The notes: generated by a model from the letters alone, not told the origin. A stretch of 8,210 bases of DNA from Candidatus Brocadiia bacterium (GCA_016782825.1 JADHXT010000143.1:1-8210); one strand, 5' to 3'. Numbered from the stretch's first letter, positions 1 to 5,970 are shown. Numbers and translations: made by a program.

Positions 1-1274
1 TCGCCGGCCGTACGGATCGTGCGGGCCGCCCCCAGCGCCGTGTATACCACACCACAGCCCACCGGAATCGCCAGGCCCCACATCGCCCCGGGCGGCAGCG
101 ACACGAGCTGCATGAACACCATCGAGATGAGCGACGCCGGCACGGTGGCGTAGACGGCCATCGTGAGCGACTCGGCATACACCAGCGAGCCACGCAATAC
201 GGCGTTCACCGCCACACCCGCCACCGAGCACAGCAGCGCCAGGATGAAGAGCTGGAAGCCGTTCATCAGCGCAAACGGCAGCACCGAGCGCAGCGACGTG
301 GCCGTTTGCATCTGCCGCACGGCCCCCGCCGCCCACGTGCCCACGGCCGCGGCGTCGAGGGTGGACAGTGCGGCCAGCTCGGACTTCACCGTCTGCTGGC
401 TCCGCAGCCCGGCCACGGTCACCTCGGACGACGACAGCACGATGATGAAGTCGGGCGGGATCAGGCGGTCGCGCAGGGCCTGGTCTTCCTTCACCTCGGC
501 CTGGAGGATCTGTGGCGTGGTGCCCTCGCGTCCCGTGGCGTCGGCCAGCGCGGTAAGGGCGGTGGTCTGACACAGGATGTGCACCTTGCCCTTCTCGAGC
601 TCGAACTGCGCCTTGCCGTTCACGATCTTGAACGCGGGGAACTGGCCGCCGTTGTCCTCGACCCGCTTCTTCATCTCGGCCACCTTCTCGGCATTGTCGT
701 AGCCGTAGACCGGCGGCTTGTCCTGTCCCTTCTCTTTGCCCTTGGCTTTGCTCTCGGCTTTCCCCTCGGATTTACCCTCGGCTTTCCCCTCGGCTTTCCC
801 CTCGGATTCACCCTCGGCATCATCCTTCTCCGGGTCGCGATCGAACACTTCGATCTTGTCGCGCCCCAACACCACGATCGTGCTGGACTGCGGGCAGCCG
901 ACAAGCTCCGTGGTCTTCTCCGTCGTGTCCAGCGTGTCGCCCGTATCCAGCACGGCGACGATCGAGCGATGGCCTTCCTTCCCGCCCGTGCGATAGGCCC
1001 ACACGGTGCGCGGCAGGTCGCCTCCGGCGCTGGCCTTGCCATCGGCGAAGGCCACCTCGCCGAGCTTCACGCCCAGTTCACTGGCGTGCTCCGCCGCCTG
1101 CTTGAAGTGCCCCACCGCATCCACGCCCAGGCCCACCGCCGTGAGCACGAGCGCCACGATGACGACGAACAGCAGGCTGCGCGTGAACGGCTGGTCGTGC
1201 ACGTCCGAGTAGTGCTTGAGACTAAAGACACAACGGAGTATGCTGAGGAAGTGATTCGGGTACGGCTGGGACAT
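1..1274 (-). CDS. DUF1189-like membrane protein, C-terminus cut by window edge
   Basis: The reverse frame is open from ATG at 1274 to base 1 with no stop, giving 424 visible residues. Order of parts: a short amphipathic N-terminus (residues 5-30, with FLSILRCVFSLKHYSDV), one transmembrane segment (about 33-51), a large soluble domain probably outside the cytoplasm (about 52-325), then three hydrophobic segments (about 334-359, 370-391, 398-417). The soluble part contains FPAFKIVNGKAQFE (212-225) and PPDFIIVLSSSEVTV (ending near 287). This layout and the phrases 'FP.FKI.NG' and 'DF.I....' match my memory of DUF1189 membrane proteins, whose function is unknown. A charged low-complexity stretch interrupts the soluble domain at 151-178. 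GGAAAG lies 4 nt before the chosen ATG; an in-frame ATG at 1286 would add four residues but has no ribosome site. The gene is divergent from the neighbour at 1346. The family call is moderate; the reading frame is secure. Confidence 0.72.
   Translation of the reverse strand, partial: MSQPYPNHFLSILRCVFSLKHYSDVHDQPFTRSLLFVVIVALVLTAVGLGVDAVGHFKQAAEHASELGVKLGEVAFADGKASAGGDLPRTVWAYRTGGKEGHRSIVAVLDTGDTLDTTEKTTELVGCPQSSTIVVLGRDKIEVFDRDPEKDDAEGESEGKAEGKAEGKSEGKAESKAKGKEKGQDKPPVYGYDNAEKVAEMKKRVEDNGGQFPAFKIVNGKAQFELEKGKVHILCQTTALTALADATGREGTTPQILQAEVKEDQALRDRLIPPDFIIVLSSSEVTVAGLRSQQTVKSELAALSTLDAAAVGTWAAGAVRQMQTATSLRSVLPFALMNGFQLFILALLCSVAGVAVNAVLRGSLVYAESLTMAVYATVPASLISMVFMQLVSLPPGAMWGLAIPVGCGVVYTALGAARTIRTAG
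741..824 (-). repeat. In-frame 12-bp tandem repeat (seven units) coding an EGKA/EGKS tract
   Basis: Seven consecutive 12-bp units read on the plus strand as variants of CTCGGCTTTCCC. Units at 753, 777 and 789 are identical; those at 741, 765, 801 and 813 differ at a few bases. On the coding (minus) strand the unit is GAG GGG AAA GCC, so the repeat adds four-residue blocks (E-G-K-A or E-G-K/E-S) as residues 151-178 of the DUF1189-like protein. Because the unit is a multiple of three, copy number can change without a frameshift. Confidence 0.9.
1216..1244 (+). promoter_or_regulatory. Putative sigma70 promoter for the SGNH-like gene
   Basis: TTGAGA (1216-1221), a 17-bp spacer and TATGCT (1239-1244). 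This would start transcription near 1251, about 95 nt before the ATG at 1346. It lies inside the first codons of the divergent DUF1189-like gene. A TACAAT at 1298-1303 is an alternative -10 but has no -35 partner. Confidence 0.4.
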
Positions 1275-1334
1275 GCGACTTTCCATCGGGAGGGGGGTAC
1301 AATGTGGATGGCTATGCCGACCACAAGGGGATTT

Positions 1335-1363
1335 AGCTTATCAGAATGACACGACGCATGCAA
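1335..1363 (-). promoter_or_regulatory. Putative promoter for the DUF1189-like gene
   Basis: On the minus strand TTGCAT (1363-1358), a 17-bp spacer and TAAGCT (1340-1335). The -10 is identical to those of rho and the phosphomannomutase. Predicted start is near 1328, about 54 nt before the ATG at 1274. The -35 falls within the first codons of the SGNH-like gene. The -35 is weak (three of six consensus bases). Confidence 0.4.
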
Positions 1364-2470
1364 ACCACCGTGCGCCGCTCGGCACGCGCGGCTCTCGTCC
1401 TGGCCTTGTGCCTCGCCGTGCCCTCGCAGCGGGCCGCGCGCGCCGCTCCGGCCGCCAAGCCACGTCTGTGCATCGAGTATCTGCCCGCCATCGTCTATGA
1501 CGACGAGGCCATCACCCTCTGCGGGCGCGTGGAGGCCGAGGGCGGCCCGGCCGCGTTCCAGTATACGGCGTCGCTCCTCGACAGGTCGGAGCGCGTGCTC
1601 GCATCGCACCTCGAGCGAGGCGCTGCCAAGCCTGGCCAGCCGTGGCGCTGCCGCACTTCGCTGCGCCCCAAGAGCGGAACGCCCCACGCCCTGCTGGTGC
1701 GCCTCGCCACGCCGAAGGCAGGCTCCACCCTGGCCTCTGTGCGGGTGCCCATTCTGAGCGGCCAGGCCCGCCTTCCCGCCCTCACCGCCAAGGGCACCCG
1801 ATTGGCCGATGCGGAGGGCCGCCTCGTCCTCGTGCGCATCCAGCATCGCGTGTGGGAGCGGAAGGACACGTGGCCTCTCTTCCGCTGGATCGGCCACAAG
1901 CTGTATGGCGACACGTGGTCGGTGAGCCGCGCCCTCGTGCTCGGCGACGACCTGGGCATGCCCGAGGGCGGCTACCTCGGGCGCCTGGGCACCCACCGCA
2001 GCCCGAGCATCCACGTGCTGCGAGTGGCGTCGCAAGGCTCGGGCGCCAGCCCGTCGGCGCTCCGTGCCGTGGCCCTGCTCAGCCGCACGGCCCTCGATGC
2101 GACCCCCGGCCTGGCGCTGCTGTCGCTCGGCTGGCGCGAGCCCGACGTGGGAGCCGACGTCATGGAGTTTGGCAAGACGCTGGAGTTGATCGTCCAGCAG
2201 CTCGAGCGGCGCGGCTGCGAGCGGGTGCTCGTGCTCGGCCCGGGCGGGCCGCCTGGCCTTCGGAAGCGCCTGGCCCCCTACGCCGCCGCGGCCCGGCGCG
2301 TGGCCCACACCTACGACGGCCGCTTCGTCGCGCTCGCCCCGGCACTCACCGACGCGCATTTCCTCAGCGGCGCCGCCGACAGCCCCCTCCGCTTGCGCCT
2401 GCCCAACGCCGCGGGCCACGCCGCGCTGGCCGACGCCATCCTGGCCACTCTCAAGAAGATCACCCGCTGA
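1346..2470 (+). CDS. Exported protein with degenerate SGNH-hydrolase-like domain
   Basis: 374 residues. The N-terminus is a signal peptide: arginines in the first 14 residues, hydrophobic core AALVLALCLAV (15-25), probable cleavage after ARA (residue 33). Residues about 38-165 look like a beta-rich domain. Residues about 190-370 follow the block order of SGNH/GDSL esterases: ALVLGDDLG (196-204, block I position), a VASQGSGAS segment (227-235, block II), LALLSLGWRE (256-265, block III) and LPNAAGHAALADAIL (352-366), which matches the usual C-terminal HPN..GH..LAD segment. The catalytic Ser, the block III Asn and the D-x-x-H pair are not where expected (GDD instead of GDS, GWRE instead of GxND, RLPN instead of HPN). 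It may therefore be a non-catalytic relative; the SGNH call itself is inference. AAGGGGA at 1325-1331 is a somewhat distant ribosome site; an internal ATG at 1358 is a possible alternative start. The gene converges on the kinase gene, with 6 bp between stop codons. Confidence 0.75.
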   Translation: MTRRMQTTVRRSARAALVLALCLAVPSQRAARAAPAAKPRLCIEYLPAIVYDDEAITLCGRVEAEGGPAAFQYTASLLDRSERVLASHLERGAAKPGQPWRCRTSLRPKSGTPHALLVRLATPKAGSTLASVRVPILSGQARLPALTAKGTRLADAEGRLVLVRIQHRVWERKDTWPLFRWIGHKLYGDTWSVSRALVLGDDLGMPEGGYLGRLGTHRSPSIHVLRVASQGSGASPSALRAVALLSRTALDATPGLALLSLGWREPDVGADVMEFGKTLELIVQQLERRGCERVLVLGPGGPPGLRKRLAPYAAAARRVAHTYDGRFVALAPALTDAHFLSGAADSPLRLRLPNAAGHAALADAILATLKKITR

Positions 2471-2476
2471 AGCCGT

Positions 2477-3376
2477 TCACGCGCGCTCCGCGAGGAACGC
2501 CTCGACTTCATCGCAGGTGGGGATGCCGGTGCGCCCGCCGAGCGCGCGGCACTTGAGCGCGGCAACGGCCGAGGCGAAGCGGGCGTTGCGAGCCACGTCC
2601 CACCCGCGGGCCAGGCCGAAGGTGAAGGCGCCGTGGAACACGTCGCCGCAGCCCGTGGTGTCCACCACGTCGACCGCGAAAGCGGGACAGCGACCCACCT
2701 CGCCGTCCTCGAGCCAGATGCACCCCTGGTCGCCGAGGGTGATCATGGGCACGCGGCCGCCCAGATCGGCGACCTTCCGCAGGTCGCCCTCGATGTCTCC
2801 CGTGCCACCGTGGCGCGCGGCGCATTCGGCCGAGTAGATGGGATAGTCGGTGTGGCGGACGAGATCGAGAAACGTGTCCGACAGCCCCTCGTAGTCGCCG
2901 CACACGGGCACGCCCAGTTCCCGGGCCCGCCGAGCCGCCAGGAGTTGTGCCTCGGGCCACCAGCCGTCCACCAGGATGGCCTTGGCCGAAGCGATGCGGC
3001 CGAGGTCGAGGGCCTCGACCGAGCCGTCCAGGCCGCGGCCGCGGAAGTAGCGGAAGTAGCGCTCGCCTTCGGTGCGGTCCACGGTGACGGCGCACACGGG
3101 GCTGCGCCCGTCGGGGCACACCTGCACCTGGCTGGTGTCCACGCCTTCGCGCTGGAACTGATCGAGGATGAAGCGGCCGGCCTCGTCGCTGCCCACGACG
3201 GTCCACATCTCCACACGGCCGCCGAGGCGGGCCATGGCCACGGCGGCAGTGGCCGCCAGGCCGCCGCCCTGCACCAGGTAGTCGCTGGCCGGTCCGAAGG
3301 TGCCCACCACGGGCTCGTCGCACAGCCACAGGTGGTCGACCACGGCCAGGCCGATGCTGATGAGTTCCGCTGCCAT
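2477..3376 (-). CDS. PfkB-family carbohydrate kinase, YihV-like
   Basis: 299 residues, the usual length for ribokinase/PfkB-family kinases, which transfer phosphate from ATP to a sugar or nucleoside hydroxyl in the cytoplasm. Visible features are the N-terminal GGGLAATAAVAMARLGG (37-53; substrate-side di-glycine region), TLGDQGC (213-219) and the C-terminal signature DVVDTTGCGDVFHGAF (236-251), whose Asp245 is the expected catalytic base. The second position of the anion-hole motif is Cys (GCGD) rather than the common Ala. The end, RFASAVAALKCRALGGRTGIP (266-286), closely resembles what I recall of E. coli sulfofructose kinase YihV, but the sulfonate-contacting residues do not appear conserved, so the substrate is unknown. 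ATG at 3376 is preceded by AGGAGG (3394-3389, 12 nt upstream) and by a strong promoter at 3419-3446. It converges with the SGNH-like gene. Confidence 0.93.
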   Translation of the reverse strand: MAAELISIGLAVVDHLWLCDEPVVGTFGPASDYLVQGGGLAATAAVAMARLGGRVEMWTVVGSDEAGRFILDQFQREGVDTSQVQVCPDGRSPVCAVTVDRTEGERYFRYFRGRGLDGSVEALDLGRIASAKAILVDGWWPEAQLLAARRARELGVPVCGDYEGLSDTFLDLVRHTDYPIYSAECAARHGGTGDIEGDLRKVADLGGRVPMITLGDQGCIWLEDGEVGRCPAFAVDVVDTTGCGDVFHGAFTFGLARGWDVARNARFASAVAALKCRALGGRTGIPTCDEVEAFLAERA

Positions 3377-3418
3377 CGCCGATCTCGGCCTCCTGTCAGT
3401 GTCGGCCTCCCCGGCCGC

Positions 3419-3446
3419 ATCATATCCCAGGGGCGAGCCAAGTCAA
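3419..3446 (-). promoter_or_regulatory. Strong sigma70-type promoter for the PfkB kinase gene
   Basis: On the minus strand TTGACT (3446-3441; five of six consensus bases), a 16-bp spacer and TATGAT (3424-3419; five of six). The predicted start near 3412 gives a leader of about 36 nt that contains AGGAGG. Confidence 0.75.
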
Positions 3447-3480
3447 GTGGCACGCGAACCGACACGTTCCCCTCAATCCG

Positions 3481-3594
3481 GTCATCCCGAGCGAAGTCGA
3501 GGGATCTGGCCGAGACGCGCGCACGCGCCGCAGCACCACGCCATGGCCATCTCGACCAGATTCCTCGGCTTCGCTTCGCTCCGCTCGGAATGAC
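3481..3594. repeat. Palindromic intergenic repeat element (MITE-like inverted repeat)
   Basis: The left arm (3481-3515) begins GTCATCCCGAGCGAAG. The right arm (3550-3594), read in reverse complement, begins GTCATTCCGAGCGGAGCGAA. The arms match over about 35 positions with few mismatches; the right arm carries about 10 extra bases, a duplicated AGCGAAGCG-like stretch. A 34-nt centre separates them. Sequences of the form 'GTCATTCCGAGCGAAGC..GAGGAATCT' facing their own inverse are familiar to me as dispersed intergenic repeats in many environmental bacterial genomes. It has no coding capacity and would fold into a long hairpin in RNA read from either strand. Confidence 0.8.
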
Positions 3595-3703
3595 GAGTTC
3601 GGACACGGTGCTTCCTCAATGCCCGGAGGATCTACCTCGATTCAGCCCGATGGCCAAGCTGCGTTCCGCCGGAACTGAAGATGCGTCGGCCACGCGAAGC
3701 CAC

Positions 3704-3732
3704 TTGTTTCCCCTGGGACGTTTTCGTATACT
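3704..3732 (+). promoter_or_regulatory. Putative promoter for the DUF1080 lipoprotein gene
   Basis: TTGTTT (3704-3709), a 17-bp spacer and TATACT (3727-3732; five of six consensus bases). Predicted start near 3739, about 52 nt before the ATG at 3791. Confidence 0.5.
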
Positions 3733-3790
3733 TCTGGCGCACGGAGCGTGCATCTTCCATCGCTCGGAGAATCCTGAACTGGAGTGTGTG

Positions 3791-4423
3791 ATGAAGCGTT
3801 GCGCGGCAATCTTGAGCGCGATGGTTCTTGCGGCAGGCTGCTACGCCGAGGCGCCGAAGCCCGATGCCGACGGCTGGTACACCCTGTTCGACGGCAAGTC
3901 GCTCGACGGCTGGAAGGCCAGCGAGAAGGCCGCGTCGTTCAGCGTCCGCGACGGGATGCTGTGCGTGGAGGACGGCCGCAGCCACCTGTTCTACATGGGG
4001 CCGGCGTGCGACCACAACTTCACGAACTTCGAGTTGAAGCTCGACGTGATGACCACGCCAGGCGCGAACTCCGGCGTCTTCTTCCACACCCAGTGGCAGG
4101 AGCGCGGCTGGCCGCGGCTGGGCTTCGAAGCACAAGTGAACACCACGCACCGCGACCGCGTGAAGACGGGCAGCATCTACCACGTGCGCGACGTGCTCGA
4201 CAAGGCGCCCTCGAAGGACAACGTGTGGTTCGCCTACACCCTCCGCGTGCGCGGCAAGCGCGTCGTCGTGGAAGTGGACGGCAAGGTGGTGAACGACTAC
4301 ACCGAGCCGGCCGCCGTGCAGGGCGCCCGCAAGCTTTCGAGCGGCACCGTGGCCATCCAGGGCCACGATCCGCGCAGCAAGGTGTACTACAAGAACATCA
4401 AGATCAAGCCGCTGCCCGACTAG
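3791..4423 (+). CDS. DUF1080 (3-keto-disaccharide hydrolase-like) lipoprotein
   Basis: 210 residues. The reading frame stays open far upstream, but the real start is ATG at 3791: GGAG lies 6 nt before it and a lipoprotein signal follows at once (MKRCAAILSAMVLAAGC, lipobox AAGC with Cys17 as the likely acylated residue). One DUF1080 domain fills the rest: WYTLFDGKSLDGW (29-41), NFELKLDV (79-86), a GANSGVFFHT core (91-100), FEAQVN (112-117), TGSIY (126-130), VWFAYTLRVRGKRVVVEVDG (145-164), GTVAIQGHD (185-193), VYYKNIKIKPL (198-208). This is the concanavalin A-like fold of the family now named 3-keto-disaccharide hydrolase, abundant in Planctomycetota and Verrucomicrobiota and linked to extracytoplasmic sugar breakdown. 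A lipoprotein would be anchored in the cell envelope. No clustered sugar transporter or oxidoreductase is visible, so the substrate is unknown. Confidence 0.92.
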   Translation: MKRCAAILSAMVLAAGCYAEAPKPDADGWYTLFDGKSLDGWKASEKAASFSVRDGMLCVEDGRSHLFYMGPACDHNFTNFELKLDVMTTPGANSGVFFHTQWQERGWPRLGFEAQVNTTHRDRVKTGSIYHVRDVLDKAPSKDNVWFAYTLRVRGKRVVVEVDGKVVNDYTEPAAVQGARKLSSGTVAIQGHDPRSKVYYKNIKIKPLPD

Positions 4424-4428
4424 ACTCC

Positions 4429-4450
4429 GCGGTCCGGGCGCACGGGCCGC
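4429..4450 (+). terminator. Possible terminator hairpin after the DUF1080 gene
   Basis: GCGGTCCG (4429-4436) pairs with CGGGCCGC (4443-4450) through eight pairs including one G-U, with a 6-nt loop, 5 bp after the stop codon. No T-tract follows, so intrinsic termination is uncertain; the hairpin could instead protect the 3' end of the transcript. Confidence 0.35.
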
Positions 4451-4473
4451 TGCTCGTGTCACACAATTAGCGC

Positions 4474-4502
4474 TTGACAGCCGCCGTGCTTCCATGTAAG
4501 CT
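4474..4502 (+). promoter_or_regulatory. Promoter for rho
   Basis: A perfect TTGACA (4474-4479), a 17-bp spacer and TAAGCT (4497-4502). The extended form GCTTGACA-N17-TAAGCTG is repeated exactly at the phosphomannomutase gene (7735-7766 region). Predicted start near 4509. Confidence 0.75.
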
Positions 4503-4509
4503 GTAGAAG

Positions 4510-4845
4510 TTGGAATGGACGCCGCAGTCCACCATCCCCCCTGTCTGCGAAGGAATACGGTTACTGCGCGGCATCGAAGCGCATCCGCCGCAAACCCCGC
4601 CACGCACCCATGATGTCGAATACGTTGGCCCCGCCCGCATGCAGCGCGGGGCCGTGGCAGAGGGGACGCCACGAGATAGCCAGACCCAGGACACATGGAC
4701 GGGAGACTTCACACTCCCGCTCCATGGAACCCGAGCGCCGCCGGTACGCTGCGGTGGCACACCACGAGTTACAGAGGCCCTGAGGCGAACCGCCCGTGCC
4801 GGAGCGGCGAAGCCAAGTAGTACCCACTCAAGGAGTTGCAGGCCC
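4510..4845 (+). promoter_or_regulatory. Long structured 5' leader of rho
   Basis: About 336 nt lie between the predicted transcription start and the rho ATG. Four consecutive hairpins can be drawn. P1: GGCCCCGC 4627-4634 with GCGGGGCC 4646-4653. P2: GTGGC 4654-4658 with GCCAC 4668-4672, directly abutting P1. P3: CATGGACGGGAG 4694-4705 with 4714-4726, 12 pairs with one bulged C and an 8-nt loop. P4: GCCGCCG 4737-4743 with CGGTGGC 4752-4758, one G-U. Upstream, 4524-4545 and 4581-4612 are rich in C and poor in G, as Rho-loading sites are. Rho autoregulation by attenuation in its own leader is known in E. coli; that it occurs here is inference. The leader is open in the rho frame from a TTG at 4510, but its codons (ATA, TTA, GGA, CGA, ACA) are unlike those of the gene. 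A free-standing small RNA is an alternative. Confidence 0.5.
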
Positions 4846-5970
4846 ATGGCCGAGCTTGTCAAAGGCATCCTCACCGTCGGGAGGGACGGCAATGGCATGC
4901 TGCGCGACCCCGCGCACCTGTTCCGCAAGAACAACAACCGCATCATCGTGCCCCGCAACCTCGTGCGTCGCTTCCGCCTCGCCGAGGGCGCGCTGGTGGA
5001 AGGCTCGGCCGTGGAAGACCACCGCCGCGGCCACGTGGTGGACCACGTGCGCTCGGTCTGTGGCCTCGCCGCCGACCAGTTCGTCCACCGCACCCCCTTC
5101 GACCGTCTCGTGAGCATCGATCCCGACGACCGCTTCCACATCGGCCGATACCCCAAGCTCACCATGCGGGTCATGGACCTCTTCGCGCCCATCGGCAGAG
5201 GCACCCGCGGCATCATCGTCAGCCCGCCCAAGGCCGGCAAGACCACCATCCTCGAAGACCTGGCCAACGCCATCCTCACCGTGCATCCCACCACGCGAGT
5301 CCTCGCACTGCTCATCGACGAGCGCCCCGAGGAAGTCACCATGTTCCGCCGTGCCACCGAGGCCGAAGTGTGGGCCTCGAACATGGACCAGCCCTATGCC
5401 GACCACGTGGCCCTCGTGAGGCTCTGCCTCGACCACGTGCGCTGCGAGCTCGAGTGCGGGCGCGACATCGTGGTGCTCATGGACTCCATGACGCGCATGG
5501 CCCGCGCCTTCAACGTGGAGGGCAGCGGCTCCGGCCGCACCCTCACCGGCGGGCTCGACGCCAGCGCCATGCAGGTCCCACGCCGCTTCTTCGGCCTGGC
5601 GCGCAACTGCGAGGGCGGCGGCTCCGTCACCGTGATCGCCACGGCGCTCGTCGACACAGGCAGCCGCATGGACAACCTCATCTTCGAGGAGTTCAAGGGC
5701 ACCGGCAACTCCGAGATCGTCCTCGACCGCGAGCTGGCCGAGCTGCGCATCTTCCCCGCCATCAACATCAAGGCCAGCGGCACCCGCCGCGAAGAAAAGC
5801 TCTACGCCCCCGAGGAGCTCGAGATGGTGCACCGCCTGCGCCGCGTGCTGGCCGACCAGACGCCCGTCGAGGCCATGACCCACCTGCTCGCCAAGATGAC
5901 CAAGACCGAAAGCAACGAGGAGTTTCTCGCCAGCCTCCCCGGCTTCGGCAACGGCAACAGCCGGCGTTGA
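4846..5970 (+). CDS. rho: Transcription termination factor Rho, short divergent form
   Basis: 374 residues against 419 in E. coli. Rho is a hexameric RNA-dependent ATPase that ends transcription. The ATPase core is intact: Walker A SPPKAGKT (126-133), LLIDERPEEVT (155-165), Walker B IVVLMDSMTR (208-217), Q-loop TGGLDASAMQ (234-243), RRFFGLARN (246-254), ATALVDTGSRMD (265-276), EEFKGTGN (281-288) and R-loop SGTRREE (311-317). The protein begins at the cold-shock-like RNA-binding domain, so the N-terminal helix bundle is absent. Within that domain the aromatic residues that contact RNA in E. coli appear replaced: DGNGMLR (14-20) in place of DGFGFLR, and NRIIV (31-35) where DDIYV is expected. 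The start is ATG at 4846, with AAGGAG at 4830-4835 10 nt upstream and the family's first conserved segment (GILTVGRDG) only seven residues in. It could be the only Rho or a paralogue; the window cannot tell. Confidence 0.95.
   Translation: MAELVKGILTVGRDGNGMLRDPAHLFRKNNNRIIVPRNLVRRFRLAEGALVEGSAVEDHRRGHVVDHVRSVCGLAADQFVHRTPFDRLVSIDPDDRFHIGRYPKLTMRVMDLFAPIGRGTRGIIVSPPKAGKTTILEDLANAILTVHPTTRVLALLIDERPEEVTMFRRATEAEVWASNMDQPYADHVALVRLCLDHVRCELECGRDIVVLMDSMTRMARAFNVEGSGSGRTLTGGLDASAMQVPRRFFGLARNCEGGGSVTVIATALVDTGSRMDNLIFEEFKGTGNSEIVLDRELAELRIFPAINIKASGTRREEKLYAPEELEMVHRLRRVLADQTPVEAMTHLLAKMTKTESNEEFLASLPGFGNGNSRR

Larger units (their letters stand above)
3377..3790. other. 414-bp intergenic region between divergent genes
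   Basis: This gap separates the kinase (minus) from the DUF1080 gene (plus). It holds the kinase ribosome site and promoter (3389-3446), a palindromic repeat element (3481-3594) and the DUF1080 promoter (3704-3732). In 3595-3703 I see only a short palindrome around TTCCGCCGGAA (3664-3674) and no convincing gene. Base composition is less GC-rich than in the flanking genes. Confidence 0.8.

Noticed and set aside
741..824. Repeat array considered as a CRISPR
   Set aside because: The units are 12 bp, contiguous with no spacers, and in frame within a protein gene.
306..1349. Long plus-strand open frame (347 codons) opposite the DUF1189-like gene
   Set aside because: It is antisense to a frame with membrane segments and family-like motifs, is rich in H, R, L and G as expected for shadow frames in GC-rich DNA, and has no recognisable domain.
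1067..2419. Minus-strand open frame of 450 codons across the SGNH-like gene
   Set aside because: Shadow of the plus-strand gene: its composition is A/R/G/H-rich and low in complexity, and it covers the start of the neighbouring gene. The plus frame has a signal peptide and a domain pattern.
2633..3790. Upstream extension of the DUF1080 frame to 2633
   Set aside because: It runs antisense through the kinase and through the palindromic repeat. The lipoprotein signal, ribosome site and promoter all point to the ATG at 3791.
4515..4613. Possible 32-residue leader peptide in the rho leader
   Set aside because: It starts only a few bases after the predicted transcription start, leaving no room for a ribosome site, and its composition is unremarkable. 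The similar size to the E. coli rho leader peptide may be coincidence.
4510..4845. In-frame N-terminal extension of Rho (112 codons from TTG at 4510)
   Set aside because: No ribosome site, unusual codons, strong hairpins and no similarity to Rho N-terminal domains. ATG at 4846 has AAGGAG upstream. It remains worth checking because some Rho proteins do carry N-terminal inserts.
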